Positions 8,586 to 17,185 of a DNA stretch of 64,000 nucleotides are shown here, piece after piece (position 1 is the stretch's first letter; the number at the start of each line of letters is the position of its first letter). The DNA comes from Inquilinus limosus DSM 16000. Lineage in GTDB: Bacteria; Pseudomonadota; Alphaproteobacteria; DSM-16000; Inquilinaceae. The notes beneath the pieces were generated by a model, which worked only from the letters and a program-made list of their open reading frames with translations, was not told the DNA's origin and did not search any database. Location: positions 372,001 to 436,000 of the forward strand of contig NZ_AUHM01000001.1 in the NCBI RefSeq assembly GCF_000423185.1. Reading direction: 5' to 3'. The translations under genes were made by a program, and so were the position numbers.

Positions 8586-9395
8586 GTGATCGACCCGTTC
8601 TGGCTCCTGTTCGCCGCCAAGCTGGCGCTGACCGCCGGGATCGTGGTCACCGCCTCGCTGCTGGTCGAGCGCAGCGGGCCGCTGCTCGGGGCGATGATCG
8701 CGACGCTGCCGATCTCTGCCGGTACGGCCTATGTCTTCCTGGCGATGGAACACGATGCGGCGTTCGTTTCGGGCAGCGCCCTGGCCAGCCTGGCGGTCAA
8801 CGCCGCGACCGCCGTGTTCCTGACCCTCTATTCGCTGCTGGCCCGGTCGCGCGGCCTCGCGATCAGCCTCACGGTCGGGCTGCTGGGCTGGGCCGCGGCG
8901 GCAGCCGCGATCGGCCGGGTCGGCTGGATGCTTCCCGGCGCCGTGGCCCTGAACCTCGTCGTCTTCGCCGCCTGCCTGACGCTGGCGCTGCGGCGCCTGG
9001 CGGCGGCGCCGCCGGTCCGGGCGGCCGCCCGGCGCTGGGACATCCCGGTGCGGGCCGCCGCGGTGATGAGCCTGATCGCCGCGGTGCTGCTGATCGGCCG
9101 GGTCCTCGGGCCGACCGCCGCGGGCTTCGCCGCCCTGTTCCCGGTGGTCACCGGCAGCCTCGCCATGCTGCTGCATCCGCGCATCGGCGGCACGGCGACG
9201 GCCGCCGTCTTCGCCAATGCCCTGATCGGCATGGCCGGCTACATCCCGGCGCTGGCCCTGGTCCACATCGCCGCCCCGCCGCTCGGCTCCGCCGCGGCGC
9301 TGGGCCTGGGCCTGGCCGCCTGCGTGCTGTGGAACGCCGGCATGCTGGCGCTGCGCATGCGCCGACGGCCGCTCATTCCCCAGCCGCAGGACTGA
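8586..9395 (+). CDS. Hydrophobic integral membrane protein, unknown function
   Basis: About 269 aa from the GTG at 8586, which has GGAG 7 nt upstream. An in-frame ATG at 8559 adds nine residues but has no spaced Shine-Dalgarno. About nine predicted membrane segments fall in two similar halves (FAAKLALTAGIVVTASLLVER ... and AAAVMSLIAAVLLIGRVLGP), suggesting an internal duplication. I do not recognise a named family. It is convergent with, and overlaps by 23 bp, the downstream acetyltransferase. Confidence 0.8.
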   Translation: MIDPFWLLFAAKLALTAGIVVTASLLVERSGPLLGAMIATLPISAGTAYVFLAMEHDAAFVSGSALASLAVNAATAVFLTLYSLLARSRGLAISLTVGLLGWAAAAAAIGRVGWMLPGAVALNLVVFAACLTLALRRLAAAPPVRAAARRWDIPVRAAAVMSLIAAVLLIGRVLGPTAAGFAALFPVVTGSLAMLLHPRIGGTATAAVFANALIGMAGYIPALALVHIAAPPLGSAAALGLGLAACVLWNAGMLALRMRRRPLIPQPQD

Positions 9396-10305
9396 GCGGC
9401 CGCTCGAACTCCGTACGGATCGCGAATTCACGCCAGCCGGCGCGGCGGAAGGCGTTGGCCATCGGGATGTTGCGGGTGTCGGTGTCGGCCCTGACCGGCC
9501 AGCGGCCGAAGCGGGCCAGCGTCGCCGTTCCGCGCGCCAGCAGCGCGTCGATATGGCCCCGCCCTCGCCTCTCCGGCGCCACGCCGACATAGCCGATCGT
9601 CGCCATGCTGGGCGCCAGCGCCGGCATCACCAGCCCGACCAGGGCGCCGTCGCGGTCATAGGCCAGCTCCCACCAGCCCGGCTCGTGCTCCAGCCCCTGC
9701 ACGTCGGCGAAGATGTCCTCGTCGCCGATGCGGCGGTCGAGCGTCCCTTCCGTCACAAGGTCGGTCGCGGCGCGGAACGCCGCCTGCCCAACCTCCGCCA
9801 TCGACCGGAAGACGAGGCCATCGGCCGCCGGCGGGACGGGCGTGCCGGGATCGAGCTCGAACCGGACGGTCTCGCGCCGGATCCCGAAGCCGTTGCTTGT
9901 CAGCAGCGCCCGGCGCCGCTCCGGCTCCGCCTGCCATTGCGGCGCCTGAAGCGGCGTGTCGAGGACATGGCCCAGCGCGCCGGCGCCGAGCGACCGAGCC
10001 CGGTCCGCCGCCTGCCGCAGCACCGCGGCGCCGATCGCCTCGGCCTCCGGCGCCGTCCAGGGCAGGTCGAACAGGACGATGTCGCTGGGTGCCGCCGCGC
10101 CCGGCAGGGTCCAGAAGGCGATGTGGCCGACAGCCTGCCCGTCCCGCTCGGCCAGGAAACACCAGTCCCGGCGCATCGCGCCCTTGCCCAGCAGGTCGTC
10201 GACATAGCGCCGCACGGCGTCGGCATGGGCCGGGTCGGTGGCGGTGGCGGCGAAGACGGCGAGCTCGTCCTCCGCGATCGGGCGCAGACGGATGTCGGAG
10301 ATCAC
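9373..10305 (-). CDS. GNAT-family N-acetyltransferase
   Basis: 310 aa, longer than a single GNAT domain, so probably two tandem GNAT folds. The C-terminal half carries the acetyl-CoA loop (IGYVGVAPERRGRGHIDALLARG) and the ADTDTRNIPMANAFRRAGW motif. The N-terminal half (WCFLAERDGQAVGHIAFW) is probably a degenerate GNAT fold. The substrate cannot be read from sequence. It is first in a leftward run of small genes. Confidence 0.88.
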   Translation of the reverse strand: MISDIRLRPIAEDELAVFAATATDPAHADAVRRYVDDLLGKGAMRRDWCFLAERDGQAVGHIAFWTLPGAAAPSDIVLFDLPWTAPEAEAIGAAVLRQAADRARSLGAGALGHVLDTPLQAPQWQAEPERRRALLTSNGFGIRRETVRFELDPGTPVPPAADGLVFRSMAEVGQAAFRAATDLVTEGTLDRRIGDEDIFADVQGLEHEPGWWELAYDRDGALVGLVMPALAPSMATIGYVGVAPERRGRGHIDALLARGTATLARFGRWPVRADTDTRNIPMANAFRRAGWREFAIRTEFERPLSPAAGE

Positions 10306-10312
10306 GTCGGGA

Positions 10313-10717
10313 TCAGCCTCCGGCCGTGATCACCACGGATTCCGCCGAGCGCGCCGCCGGGCCGTGATACACCGCCTCGATGTTGTTGCCGTCGGGGTCG
10401 AGCGCGAAGGCGCCGTAATAGCCCGGATGGTAGTGCCGCTCGCCCGGCCCGCCATTGTCGCGGCCGCCGGCCTTGAGCGCCGCGGCGTGGAAGCGGTGGA
10501 CGGTCTCGCGGTCCGCCGCCTGGAACGCCAGATGGACATGGCTGACGGCGTCGCCCTGGCTGACGTACAGCTCGTCCGAGGCGAAGAAATCCGGCCCCTC
10601 ATGGGTGAGGCCGCGGCCGACCGCGGCCAGCGCGGCGGCGTAGAAGCGCTTGCTGGCTTCGAGATCGCGCACCACCAGATGGACATGGTCGATCAGCCGG
10701 CCCTGATGGAACTGCAT
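10313..10717 (-). CDS. VOC-family (glyoxalase/bleomycin-resistance-like) protein
   Basis: 134 aa, two beta-alpha-beta-beta-beta modules. Likely metal ligands are the His in LIDHVHLVV, the His in SHVHLAF and the Glu in DPDGNNIEAVYHG. These motifs fit a small lyase, isomerase or dioxygenase-fold enzyme; no specific substrate can be named. Preceded by GGAGGAGACG. Confidence 0.9.
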   Translation of the reverse strand: MQFHQGRLIDHVHLVVRDLEASKRFYAAALAAVGRGLTHEGPDFFASDELYVSQGDAVSHVHLAFQAADRETVHRFHAAALKAGGRDNGGPGERHYHPGYYGAFALDPDGNNIEAVYHGPAARSAESVVITAGG

Positions 10718-10740
10718 CGTCTCCTCCCTCGGTATCGGCC

Positions 10741-11055
10741 CTAACGCGGCTCGGCGGCCTCGATCACCTCGAAATGCTCGACCTCCGGGTCGAAGCGGGT
10801 GAGGAAGTCGCGGTCGCGCGGGTAGTAGCGGGCCTTTTCATACTCCTCGCCGGCGAAGGCCTTGATCGACTCGACCGAGTCCCACATCGTCAGGGTCAGG
10901 AACTCCACCTCCTCGCCCTTGTCCTGGCACAGCAGCCAGACGCCGCGGTTGCCCGGCGTCTTCGCGTAGTCGCCGAGGCCGGTCTCCCGCAGATAGGCGA
11001 CATAGGCGTCCTTCTTCGTCTTCGGCACCGGGCCGCGCCACATCCTGGCGATCAT
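10741..11055 (-). CDS. Antibiotic biosynthesis monooxygenase-like (dimeric ferredoxin fold) protein
   Basis: 104 aa. The opening MIARMWRGPVPKTKKDAYVAYL and the central VEFLTLTMWDSVESIKAFAG, with the Tyr-rich YEKARYYPRDRDFL tail, match small ABM/YdhR-type proteins. The ATG overlaps the stop of the upstream acetyltransferase (ATGA), so the two are translationally coupled. Function unknown; catalysis without cofactor or heme handling are both seen in the fold family. Confidence 0.8.
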   Translation of the reverse strand: MIARMWRGPVPKTKKDAYVAYLRETGLGDYAKTPGNRGVWLLCQDKGEEVEFLTLTMWDSVESIKAFAGEEYEKARYYPRDRDFLTRFDPEVEHFEVIEAAEPR

Positions 11056-11645
11056 CTCCGTTCCTCCTTTGTCAGGTCGAGGCGGACGATCGGCCGGGTT
11101 GGGCTGCGCCGCGCCACCTCGCGGAAGCCGAGGTCGAGGAAGGGCTGCAGCACGCCGGTGTAGATCTCGCCCGACCCCAGCCGTCGGCCGGCATCGATCG
11201 GATAGGCCTCGAGCGCCGGGGCGCCGCGCGACCGCGCCAGCCGCGCCGCCGCCGCGACCAGCGGGCGCAGGAGGCCGGTGCGGCGATGCGACTTGGCGGT
11301 GACGAAGCAGGTGATCGACCAGACCGGCAGGCCGTCGACCGGCGCCAGGTTGCGCGAGCGGGCCAGCCGCGGCTGCGCCGCGCGCGGGGCGACGCCGCAC
11401 CAGGCGACCGGACGGCCGTCGCGGTAGCCGACCAGCCCCAGCGTCTCGCCGGCCTCCACCAGATCACGGAACAGGGCGCGGTTGCTGCCGTCCCGCGTCC
11501 CGGCCCTGAAATCCCGGCGCTCACGGCGCCAGAAGGCGCACCAGCAGCGATCGGCATCGGCGCATTCGGCGAACACCGCCTCGACATCGCCGAGCCGCTG
11601 CGGCGTCACCGGCCGGCATTCGAGCGTCGCGTCGCGATCGGCCAT
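11052..11645 (-). CDS. GNAT-family N-acetyltransferase
   Basis: 197 aa. An N-terminal CADADRCWCAFWRRERRDF segment is followed by VGYRDGRPVAWCGVAPRA, the VWSITCFVTAKSHRRTGLLRPLVAAA acetyl-CoA motif and the ALEAYPIDAGRR motif, as in small GNATs annotated from actinobacteria and proteobacteria. It is coupled to the monooxygenase-like gene through an ATGA overlap. Substrate unknown. Confidence 0.88.
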   Translation of the reverse strand: MADRDATLECRPVTPQRLGDVEAVFAECADADRCWCAFWRRERRDFRAGTRDGSNRALFRDLVEAGETLGLVGYRDGRPVAWCGVAPRAAQPRLARSRNLAPVDGLPVWSITCFVTAKSHRRTGLLRPLVAAAARLARSRGAPALEAYPIDAGRRLGSGEIYTGVLQPFLDLGFREVARRSPTRPIVRLDLTKEERR

Positions 11646-11718
11646 CCCTAACCCCCGTACCGGTTGGCGGACGATGCCGGGCTTGCCCCGGGGGAGTCAA
11701 CCGATAGGATATCAGGCG

Positions 11719-12348
11719 ATGCAGACCCAGGCCCCCTCCTACGCGCTGCGGCCGCCGAAGCGGATCGGCGGCTCGCTCAGCCTCGACTTCGTCAACACCG
11801 AGATGTGGCGCGGCGACGTCCCGCAGCGCGGCGAGCGGCTGACCGGTTATGGCGAGCTGGCCCTGTGGGCCGGTCATCTCGGCATCCTGGACCGCGCCGG
11901 GGTCAGGCGGCTGGTGCAGGAGGCGGAGCAGCGCCCGGAGGCCGCGGCCGCGGTGCTGGCCACGGCGCTGCGCCTGCGCGCGGCGCTGGGCCGGATCCTG
12001 ACCGCGCCGGACAGCGCCTCAGGCGACGATCTCGCGGTGCTGAACGCCCTGCTGGCCCGGGCCCCGACCCGGACCGGCCTGGTGCCGGCCAGGACCGGCT
12101 TCGCCTGGACCATGAGCGAGACCGACCCGCTGGAGCAGCCGCTGTGGCCGGTGGTCTGGGACGCGGCCGAGCTGCTGGTCTCCGGCCGCGCCGAACGGGT
12201 CGGCAGTTGCTCCGACCCCGACTGCGCCTGGGTGTTCCTCGACACCTCGCGCAACCGCAGCCGGCGCTGGTGCTCGATGGCCGATTGCGGCAACCGGCAC
12301 AAGGCGCGCCGGCACTACGAGCGGACCCGCAGCCCGGCCGCGAGCTAG
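11719..12348 (+). CDS. CGNR zinc-finger transcriptional regulator (ABATE domain)
   Basis: 209 aa. The N-terminal stress-induced ABATE region (SLSLDFVNTEMWRGDVP) is followed by a helical middle and a C-terminal CGNR zinc finger: CSDPDCAWVFLDTSRNRSRRWCSMADCGNRHKARR, with four Cys ligands. These proteins are putative stress-response DNA-binding regulators. ATG at 11719 begins at MQTQAPSYALR; the longer frame upstream is antisense to the acetyltransferase. It overlaps the convergent I78 gene by 4 bp. (The motif is quoted in segments: CSDPDC...CSMADCGNR.). Confidence 0.88.
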   Translation: MQTQAPSYALRPPKRIGGSLSLDFVNTEMWRGDVPQRGERLTGYGELALWAGHLGILDRAGVRRLVQEAEQRPEAAAAVLATALRLRAALGRILTAPDSASGDDLAVLNALLARAPTRTGLVPARTGFAWTMSETDPLEQPLWPVVWDAAELLVSGRAERVGSCSDPDCAWVFLDTSRNRSRRWCSMADCGNRHKARRHYERTRSPAAS

Positions 12349-12617
12349 CCGATCGAGGCGCGCAGGATCTTGCCCTGGCCGTCGACCTCCACGGTCAGGC
12401 GGTCGGCGCGGTAGTCCATCGTCACCGCCTCGCCCGGCCGGACGACCCGCAGCATCAGGCCCTTCAGCTTGGCGAGCTCGGCCTCGGACACAGCCGGCTG
12501 CGGCTCGGTGCCGGCCGGCGCGGCCGCCTGGCTGCGGGCGCAGGCGGCGGCGAGGCCGCCGGCTGCACCGGCCACGGCGAGGCCGAGAAGATGACGGCGG
12601 GAGGATTCGGTGCTCAT
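12345..12617 (-). CDS. Peptidase inhibitor I78 family protein
   Basis: 90 aa, exported. A hydrophobic leader (HLLGLAVAGAAGGLAAAC) with a weak lipobox at Cys30 precedes a short spacer and the I78 core: LRVVRPGEAVTMDYRADRL, then VEVDGQGKILRASIG. Family members are small periplasmic serine-protease inhibitors related to the AIP of Dickeya. The gene stands alone, divergent from the multicopper oxidase. Confidence 0.85.
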   Translation of the reverse strand: MSTESSRRHLLGLAVAGAAGGLAAACARSQAAAPAGTEPQPAVSEAELAKLKGLMLRVVRPGEAVTMDYRADRLTVEVDGQGKILRASIG

Positions 12618-12749
12618 TGCTGCCTCGCATTCCTGATCCGATCGGCCGGTGATGGCGCGGAAAAAAGGCGACGTCGTGACGCGCTTTACGTTCCAGCAGG
12701 AGGAAGCTTCAGACTCGGTGTATGACGCCGCCCTGATGAGGTTCAGATC

Positions 12750-14255
12750 GTGATCTCCCGCCGCCGCTTCCTGTCCGGTGCCGCCACTGCCGTGCTGGCC
12801 GGCGCCCTGCCCCGCCTCGCCCGCGCCGCCGCGCCCACCGAGCTGACCATCGGCACCCGCAGCCTGGAGGTGGCGGGGCGATCGGCCACGGTGTTCGGCA
12901 TTCTGCAGCCGGATGGCGCCCATGGCCTGCACGCCACCGCCGGCGACGCCTTCCGGGTGCGGCTGGCCAACGCGCTGTCCGAGCCGTCGCTGGTGCATTG
13001 GCACGGGCTGACGCCGCCCTGGCGCCAGGACGGCGTGCCGGGCGTGACCCAGGACCCGCTGCCGCCGGGCGCCGGCATCGACTACGATTTCCCGCTGACC
13101 CGCCCGGGCACCTACTGGATGCATTCCCATCTCGGGCTGCAGGAGCAGCTGCTGCTGGCGGCGCCGCTGATCATCGCCGACCCGGCCGAGGCCGGGCTGG
13201 ACGAGCAGCAGGTGGTGCTGATGCTGCACGACTTCACCTTCCGCGACCCGGCCGAGATCATGGCCGGGCTGCGCGGCGGCCAGGGCCACGGCATGGCGGG
13301 GATGGATCACGGCGGCCATGGCGGCCACGGCAGCATGGCCGGGACGAATCAGGGCATGGCCGGGATGGACCACAGCGGCCACGGCATGGGCGCGGCCCAG
13401 CCCATGCCGGGGATGCAGCACGGCATGCCGGGCGGCATGGCCATGGACCTGAACGATGTCGAATACGACGCCTATCTGGCCAATGACCGCACCCTGGGCG
13501 ACCCGGAGGTGGTGCGGGTGGAGCGCGGCGGCCGGGTGCGGCTGCGCATCATCAACGGCGCCGCGGCCACCAACTTCCACATCGACCTCGGCCCCGTGGA
13601 GGGCACGCTGGTGGCGGTGGACGGCCAGCCGGTCGCGCCGGTCACCGGCCGGCGCTTCCCGATCGCAATCGCCCAGCGCCTCGACATCCGCCTGACCGTC
13701 CCCGCCGGCCAGGCCCTGCCGGTGCTGGCGCTGCGCGAGGGCGACCGGCAGCGCACCGGCCTGGTGCTGGCCGCCCCCGGCGCCGCGGTGACGCGCATCG
13801 CCGATCTGGGCGAGGAGAGGACGCCGCCGCTCGACCTCGCGCTGGAGTCGCGGCTGCGGGCGACGCAGCCCCTGCCGGCGCGGCCGGCCGACCGGTCGAT
13901 CCCGCTGGTGCTGGGCGGCGACATGGCGAGCTATGTCTGGACCCTGAACGGCAAGGTGCACGGCCAGGACACGCCGCTGCCGGTGCGGCGGGGCGAGCGG
14001 GTGGAGATCGTCATGACCAACCCGTCGATGATGGCGCATCCGATGCATCTGCACGGCCACCACTTCCAGGTGGTGGCGATCGACGGCGCGCCGCTGCCCG
14101 GAGCCCTGCGCGACACGGTGCTGGTGCCGCCGGGGAAGGCCGTCACCATCGCCTTCGACGCCGACAATCCCGGCCGCTGGGTCTTCCACTGCCACCACCT
14201 CTATCACATGGAGGGCGGCATGATGACGACAGTGGAGTACGAGGGGATCGGCTAA
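12750..14255 (+). CDS. Multicopper oxidase (CueO/CopA-like) with Met/His-rich loop
   Basis: 501 aa, exported by Tat (SRRRFLSG near the N-terminus). The four copper motifs are present: HWHG at 83-86, HSHLG at 125-129, a C-terminal HPMHLHGHHF and HCHHLYHMEGGMM. Residues about 171-232 form a Met/His-rich insert (repeats like GMAGMDHGGHGGHG) of the kind used to bind Cu(I). The likely role is periplasmic cuprous oxidase in copper tolerance. GTG start with GAGG 9 nt upstream; no copper-efflux pump is adjacent. Confidence 0.93.
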   Translation: MISRRRFLSGAATAVLAGALPRLARAAAPTELTIGTRSLEVAGRSATVFGILQPDGAHGLHATAGDAFRVRLANALSEPSLVHWHGLTPPWRQDGVPGVTQDPLPPGAGIDYDFPLTRPGTYWMHSHLGLQEQLLLAAPLIIADPAEAGLDEQQVVLMLHDFTFRDPAEIMAGLRGGQGHGMAGMDHGGHGGHGSMAGTNQGMAGMDHSGHGMGAAQPMPGMQHGMPGGMAMDLNDVEYDAYLANDRTLGDPEVVRVERGGRVRLRIINGAAATNFHIDLGPVEGTLVAVDGQPVAPVTGRRFPIAIAQRLDIRLTVPAGQALPVLALREGDRQRTGLVLAAPGAAVTRIADLGEERTPPLDLALESRLRATQPLPARPADRSIPLVLGGDMASYVWTLNGKVHGQDTPLPVRRGERVEIVMTNPSMMAHPMHLHGHHFQVVAIDGAPLPGALRDTVLVPPGKAVTIAFDADNPGRWVFHCHHLYHMEGGMMTTVEYEGIG

Positions 14256-14268
14256 ACCCATCCATACG

Positions 14269-14365
14269 CCGTCATCGCGAGGACCCCGACCTCGAGCCGG
14301 GAGCCGCGGCGATCCAACGGCTCGATTCCTGGATGGCCACGCCCCTTCGGGGCTCGCCATGACGG
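14269..14365. repeat. Palindromic intergenic repeat (type 2, rearranged copy)
   Basis: Ends are CCGTCATCGCGAGG and GGCTCGCCATGACGG. The right arm, from cctggatggccacg to the end, matches the copy at 5658-5751, whereas the left arm has diverged (cgacctcgagccggg). It occupies the gap between the convergent multicopper oxidase and LysR genes. Confidence 0.7.
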
Positions 14366-14393
14366 TTCAGAGGCGGAGCGGTCGTGGAGTCCT

Positions 14394-15323
14394 CTAGATC
14401 GCCTCGGCCTCCGCCACCTCGGCGATGAGCCAGTCGCGGAACAGGCGGATCTTGCGGATCGAGCCCTGCCCCGGCGCGTGCAGCAGGTAATAGGCGGTCG
14501 CCGGCCGCATGGTGTGGTCGAGCGGCTGCACCAGGCGGCCCGCGGCCACGTCGCCGCGCGTCAGGAACAGCGGCAGCAGCGCCAGCCCCATGCCGGCCGC
14601 CGCGGCCTCGGCCAGCATGAAGAAATGCTCGAAGCCGGGGGAGCCCGAGACATCGGGCGGCGCCAGGCCGAGCGAGGCGAAATACTCGGCCCAGGCGGCA
14701 GGCCGGGTGGTGTGCACCAGCAGGCGGTGGTCGCGCAGATCGGCCGGCCCGGCGATCGCGCCGCGCCGGCGCAGCAGCTCGGGCGCGCAGAACACGCCGA
14801 CCGTCTCGTTCATCAGCAGCGTCGCCTCCGCCCCCGGCCAGCTGCCGGTGCCGTTGCGCAGCGCCAGGTCGATCGGGTCCGCGCCGAAATCGACGGTCTC
14901 CTCCGACGCCGACAGGTCGACCTGGATGTCCGGGTGGCGTACGTGGAAGCGCGGCAGGCGCGGCACCAGCCAGCGCAGGGCGAAGGTCGGCAGCACGCTG
15001 AGCGACAGGATGCCCTCGCGCTCCGGCCGCCGCAGGGCGCGGGTGGCGGCGGCGATCTGCGCCAGCGCATCCGTGACCCGGGCGTGATAGGCGGCGCCGG
15101 CAGGCGTCAGCTCGATGCCGCGGCCGGCCCGCCGGAACAGCGGCATGCCGAGCTCCGCCTCCAGCGCCTGCACCGCGCGGCTGACCGCACCCTGGGTCAC
15201 CCCCAGCTCCTCCGCCGCCGCGGTCAGGTTCAGGTGCCGTCCCGCCGCGGCGAAGCTGCGGATCCCGCTCAGCGACGGCAGCCGGTCCGCCGCCGGCCGG
15301 CGATATCCATGAGCCCAGCTCAT
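14394..15323 (-). CDS. LysR-family transcriptional regulator (GcvA type)
   Basis: 309 aa. The winged helix at about 18-76 ([32 protein letters not shown]) and the effector domain starting [18 protein letters not shown] place it in the GcvA group. It is divergent from a VOC protein 95 bp away, which may be its target. Effector unknown. (Motif quoted as [20 protein letters not shown] in the protein.). Confidence 0.92.
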   Translation of the reverse strand: MSWAHGYRRPAADRLPSLSGIRSFAAAGRHLNLTAAAEELGVTQGAVSRAVQALEAELGMPLFRRAGRGIELTPAGAAYHARVTDALAQIAAATRALRRPEREGILSLSVLPTFALRWLVPRLPRFHVRHPDIQVDLSASEETVDFGADPIDLALRNGTGSWPGAEATLLMNETVGVFCAPELLRRRGAIAGPADLRDHRLLVHTTRPAAWAEYFASLGLAPPDVSGSPGFEHFFMLAEAAAAGMGLALLPLFLTRGDVAAGRLVQPLDHTMRPATAYYLLHAPGQGSIRKIRLFRDWLIAEVAEAEAI

Positions 15324-15418
15324 CGATCCGGGATCCTTTCTCGATTGTCGGACTGCGGACTCTCCGCTTAATTCCTGCCCCGGCGCAAGGGGCGCCCGAC
15401 GACCTTCAGCAAGGATCC

Positions 15419-15850
15419 ATGAGAATGGTGATGCCGTTCCATATCGCCTTCCCGGTGCGCGACCTGGCCGCCGCCCGCCATTTCTACGGCACCGTTCTCG
15501 GCTGTCCCGAGGGCCGCAGCTCCGACAGCTGGATCGACTTCGACCTCTACGGACACCAGATCGTGGCCCATCTGAAGCCGGCCCCCGAAGGCGATGGGGA
15601 GGCCCTGCACCACAACCCGGTCGACGGCCACGACGTGCCGGTGCCGCATTTCGGCGTGGTGCTGGAGATGGCGGATTGGGAGGCCCTGGCCGAGCGCCTG
15701 AGGGCGGCGGGCGTGCGCTTCGTGATCGAGCCCTATGTCCGCTTCAAGGGACAGGCGGGCGAGCAGGCGACGATGTTCTTCCTCGACCCGTCCGGCAACG
15801 CGCTGGAATTCAAGGCGTTTGCGGATATGGGCCAGCTTTTCGCGAAATAA
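15419..15850 (+). CDS. VOC-family dioxygenase-like protein
   Basis: 143 aa. [20 protein letters not shown] at the N-terminus and [18 protein letters not shown] near the C-terminus are the glyoxalase/dioxygenase signature, with His8, His near [14 protein letters not shown] and the terminal Glu as possible metal ligands. Three in-frame ATGs lie within 13 bases; the first is given, and the second (15425) is better spaced from AAGGA. It is divergent from a LysR gene that may control it. Confidence 0.87.
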   Translation: MRMVMPFHIAFPVRDLAAARHFYGTVLGCPEGRSSDSWIDFDLYGHQIVAHLKPAPEGDGEALHHNPVDGHDVPVPHFGVVLEMADWEALAERLRAAGVRFVIEPYVRFKGQAGEQATMFFLDPSGNALEFKAFADMGQLFAK

Positions 15851-15858
15851 CGCGGCGG

Positions 15859-16536
15859 TCAGGCTGCGGGAGCAGCCGGCGGGGCCGCGGCCTCGGCCAG
15901 CAGCCGGATCACCTCCTCGTCGGTCGTCTGGCTGAAATCCTCATAGAATCGGCCGACCGCGCCGAAGAAATGCGGCGCGGAGAGGCAGACCACGTCGTCC
16001 GCCAGCTGGGACAGCGTCTGCAGCACGTCCGGCGGCGCCACCGGCACCGCGAGCACCAGCCGGGCCGGCTGCGCCGCCGCCAGCCCCTGCAGGGCCGCGG
16101 TCACGGTGCCGCCGGTGGCGATGCCGTCATCGACCAGGATCACGGTGCGGCCGGCGACGGACGGTGAGGGACGGCCGCCGCGGTAGAGGCGCCGGCGGCG
16201 TTCGATCTCGACCAGCTGACGCTCGGTCTCCGCCTCGACATAGCCGGGGGCGGGCGCGACTTCGCGCATCACCGAATCGTTCAGCACCACCCGCGGATCC
16301 TTGCCGTCGATCACCGCGCCGATCCCAAGCTCGGGATAGCCCGGCGCGCCGATCTTGCGCACGAGAAGGACGTCGAGCGGCGCCGCCAGCGCCCGCGCCA
16401 CCTCGAACGCCACCGGCACGCCGCCGCGCGGCAGCGCCAGGACGATCGGGCGGGCGTCGCGATACCGGGCCAGCGCCTCGGCGAGCCGCCGCCCGGCCTC
16501 CGTCCTGTCCCGGAACCGCATTGCCGACATGATCAT
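15859..16536 (-). CDS. Phosphoribosyltransferase domain protein
   Basis: 225 aa. PRTase fold with an early ALPRGGVPVAFEVA loop and the PRPP-binding motif VILVDDGIATGGT at 132-144. Residues EFSQ-like GRFYEDFSQTTDEEVIRLL at the C-terminus are typical of this unassigned subgroup, not of purine or pyrimidine salvage enzymes. ATG at 16536 overlaps the hydrolase stop (ATGA). It is the third gene of an esterase-hydrolase-PRTase operon. Confidence 0.9.
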   Translation of the reverse strand: MIMSAMRFRDRTEAGRRLAEALARYRDARPIVLALPRGGVPVAFEVARALAAPLDVLLVRKIGAPGYPELGIGAVIDGKDPRVVLNDSVMREVAPAPGYVEAETERQLVEIERRRRLYRGGRPSPSVAGRTVILVDDGIATGGTVTAALQGLAAAQPARLVLAVPVAPPDVLQTLSQLADDVVCLSAPHFFGAVGRFYEDFSQTTDEEVIRLLAEAAAPPAAPAA

Positions 16537-17183
16537 CGGTCGCCTCCCGTCAGATAGCGGCCGAACCACAGCGCGGCCTGCCGCACCACCTGGTCGAGCG
16601 TGCCCGGCTCCTCGAACAGATGGCCCGCGCCCGGCACCACGACCAGTTCCTTCTCCCCCGGCAGCCGTTCATAGGCCTCGCGGTTGAGGTCGAGCACCTG
16701 CTCGTCGAGGCTGCCGACCAGCAGCAGGGTCGGCGCCCGGACGCGGTCGAGCGCCTCGCCCGCCAGATCCGGCCGGCCGCCGCGCGACACCACGGCATGG
16801 ATCCGGGCCGCGCCCTTGGCCGCCGCCACCAGCGCCGCGGCGGCCCCGGTGCTGGCGCCGAAATAGCCGACATGCAGCGCCGAGGTCTCGGCCGCCCGCG
16901 CCGCCCAGTCGGTGGCGAGGTCGAGCCGTTCCGCCAGCAGCGGGATGTCGAAGACATTGGCGCGGTCCCGCTCCTCCTCCGGGGTCAGCAGGTCGAGCAG
17001 CAGCGTAGCGAGGCCGGCGGAGCGCAGCCCGGCCGCGACATGGTTGTTGCGCGGGCTGTGCCGGCCGCTGCCGCTGCCATGGGCGAAGATGATCAGGCCC
17101 TCGGACCGGTTCTTCGGCATGCCGAGCAGCCCCTGCAGACGCCGGGGGCCGATCTCGACGGGATGGGTGATGTCGCGCGTCAT
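16533..17183 (-). CDS. Alpha/beta hydrolase, dienelactone-hydrolase-like
   Basis: 216 aa. It has an oxyanion segment FAHGSGSGRHSPRN, a nucleophile elbow GYFGASTG with Ser111, an acid in LLLVGSLDEQVLDL and the His in VPGAGHLFEEPG. It starts 2 nt after the erythromycin-esterase-family stop and overlaps the PRTase start, so the three are one operon. Substrate unknown. Confidence 0.9.
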   Translation of the reverse strand: MTRDITHPVEIGPRRLQGLLGMPKNRSEGLIIFAHGSGSGRHSPRNNHVAAGLRSAGLATLLLDLLTPEEERDRANVFDIPLLAERLDLATDWAARAAETSALHVGYFGASTGAAAALVAAAKGAARIHAVVSRGGRPDLAGEALDRVRAPTLLLVGSLDEQVLDLNREAYERLPGEKELVVVPGAGHLFEEPGTLDQVVRQAALWFGRYLTGGDR

Positions 17184-17185
17184 GG

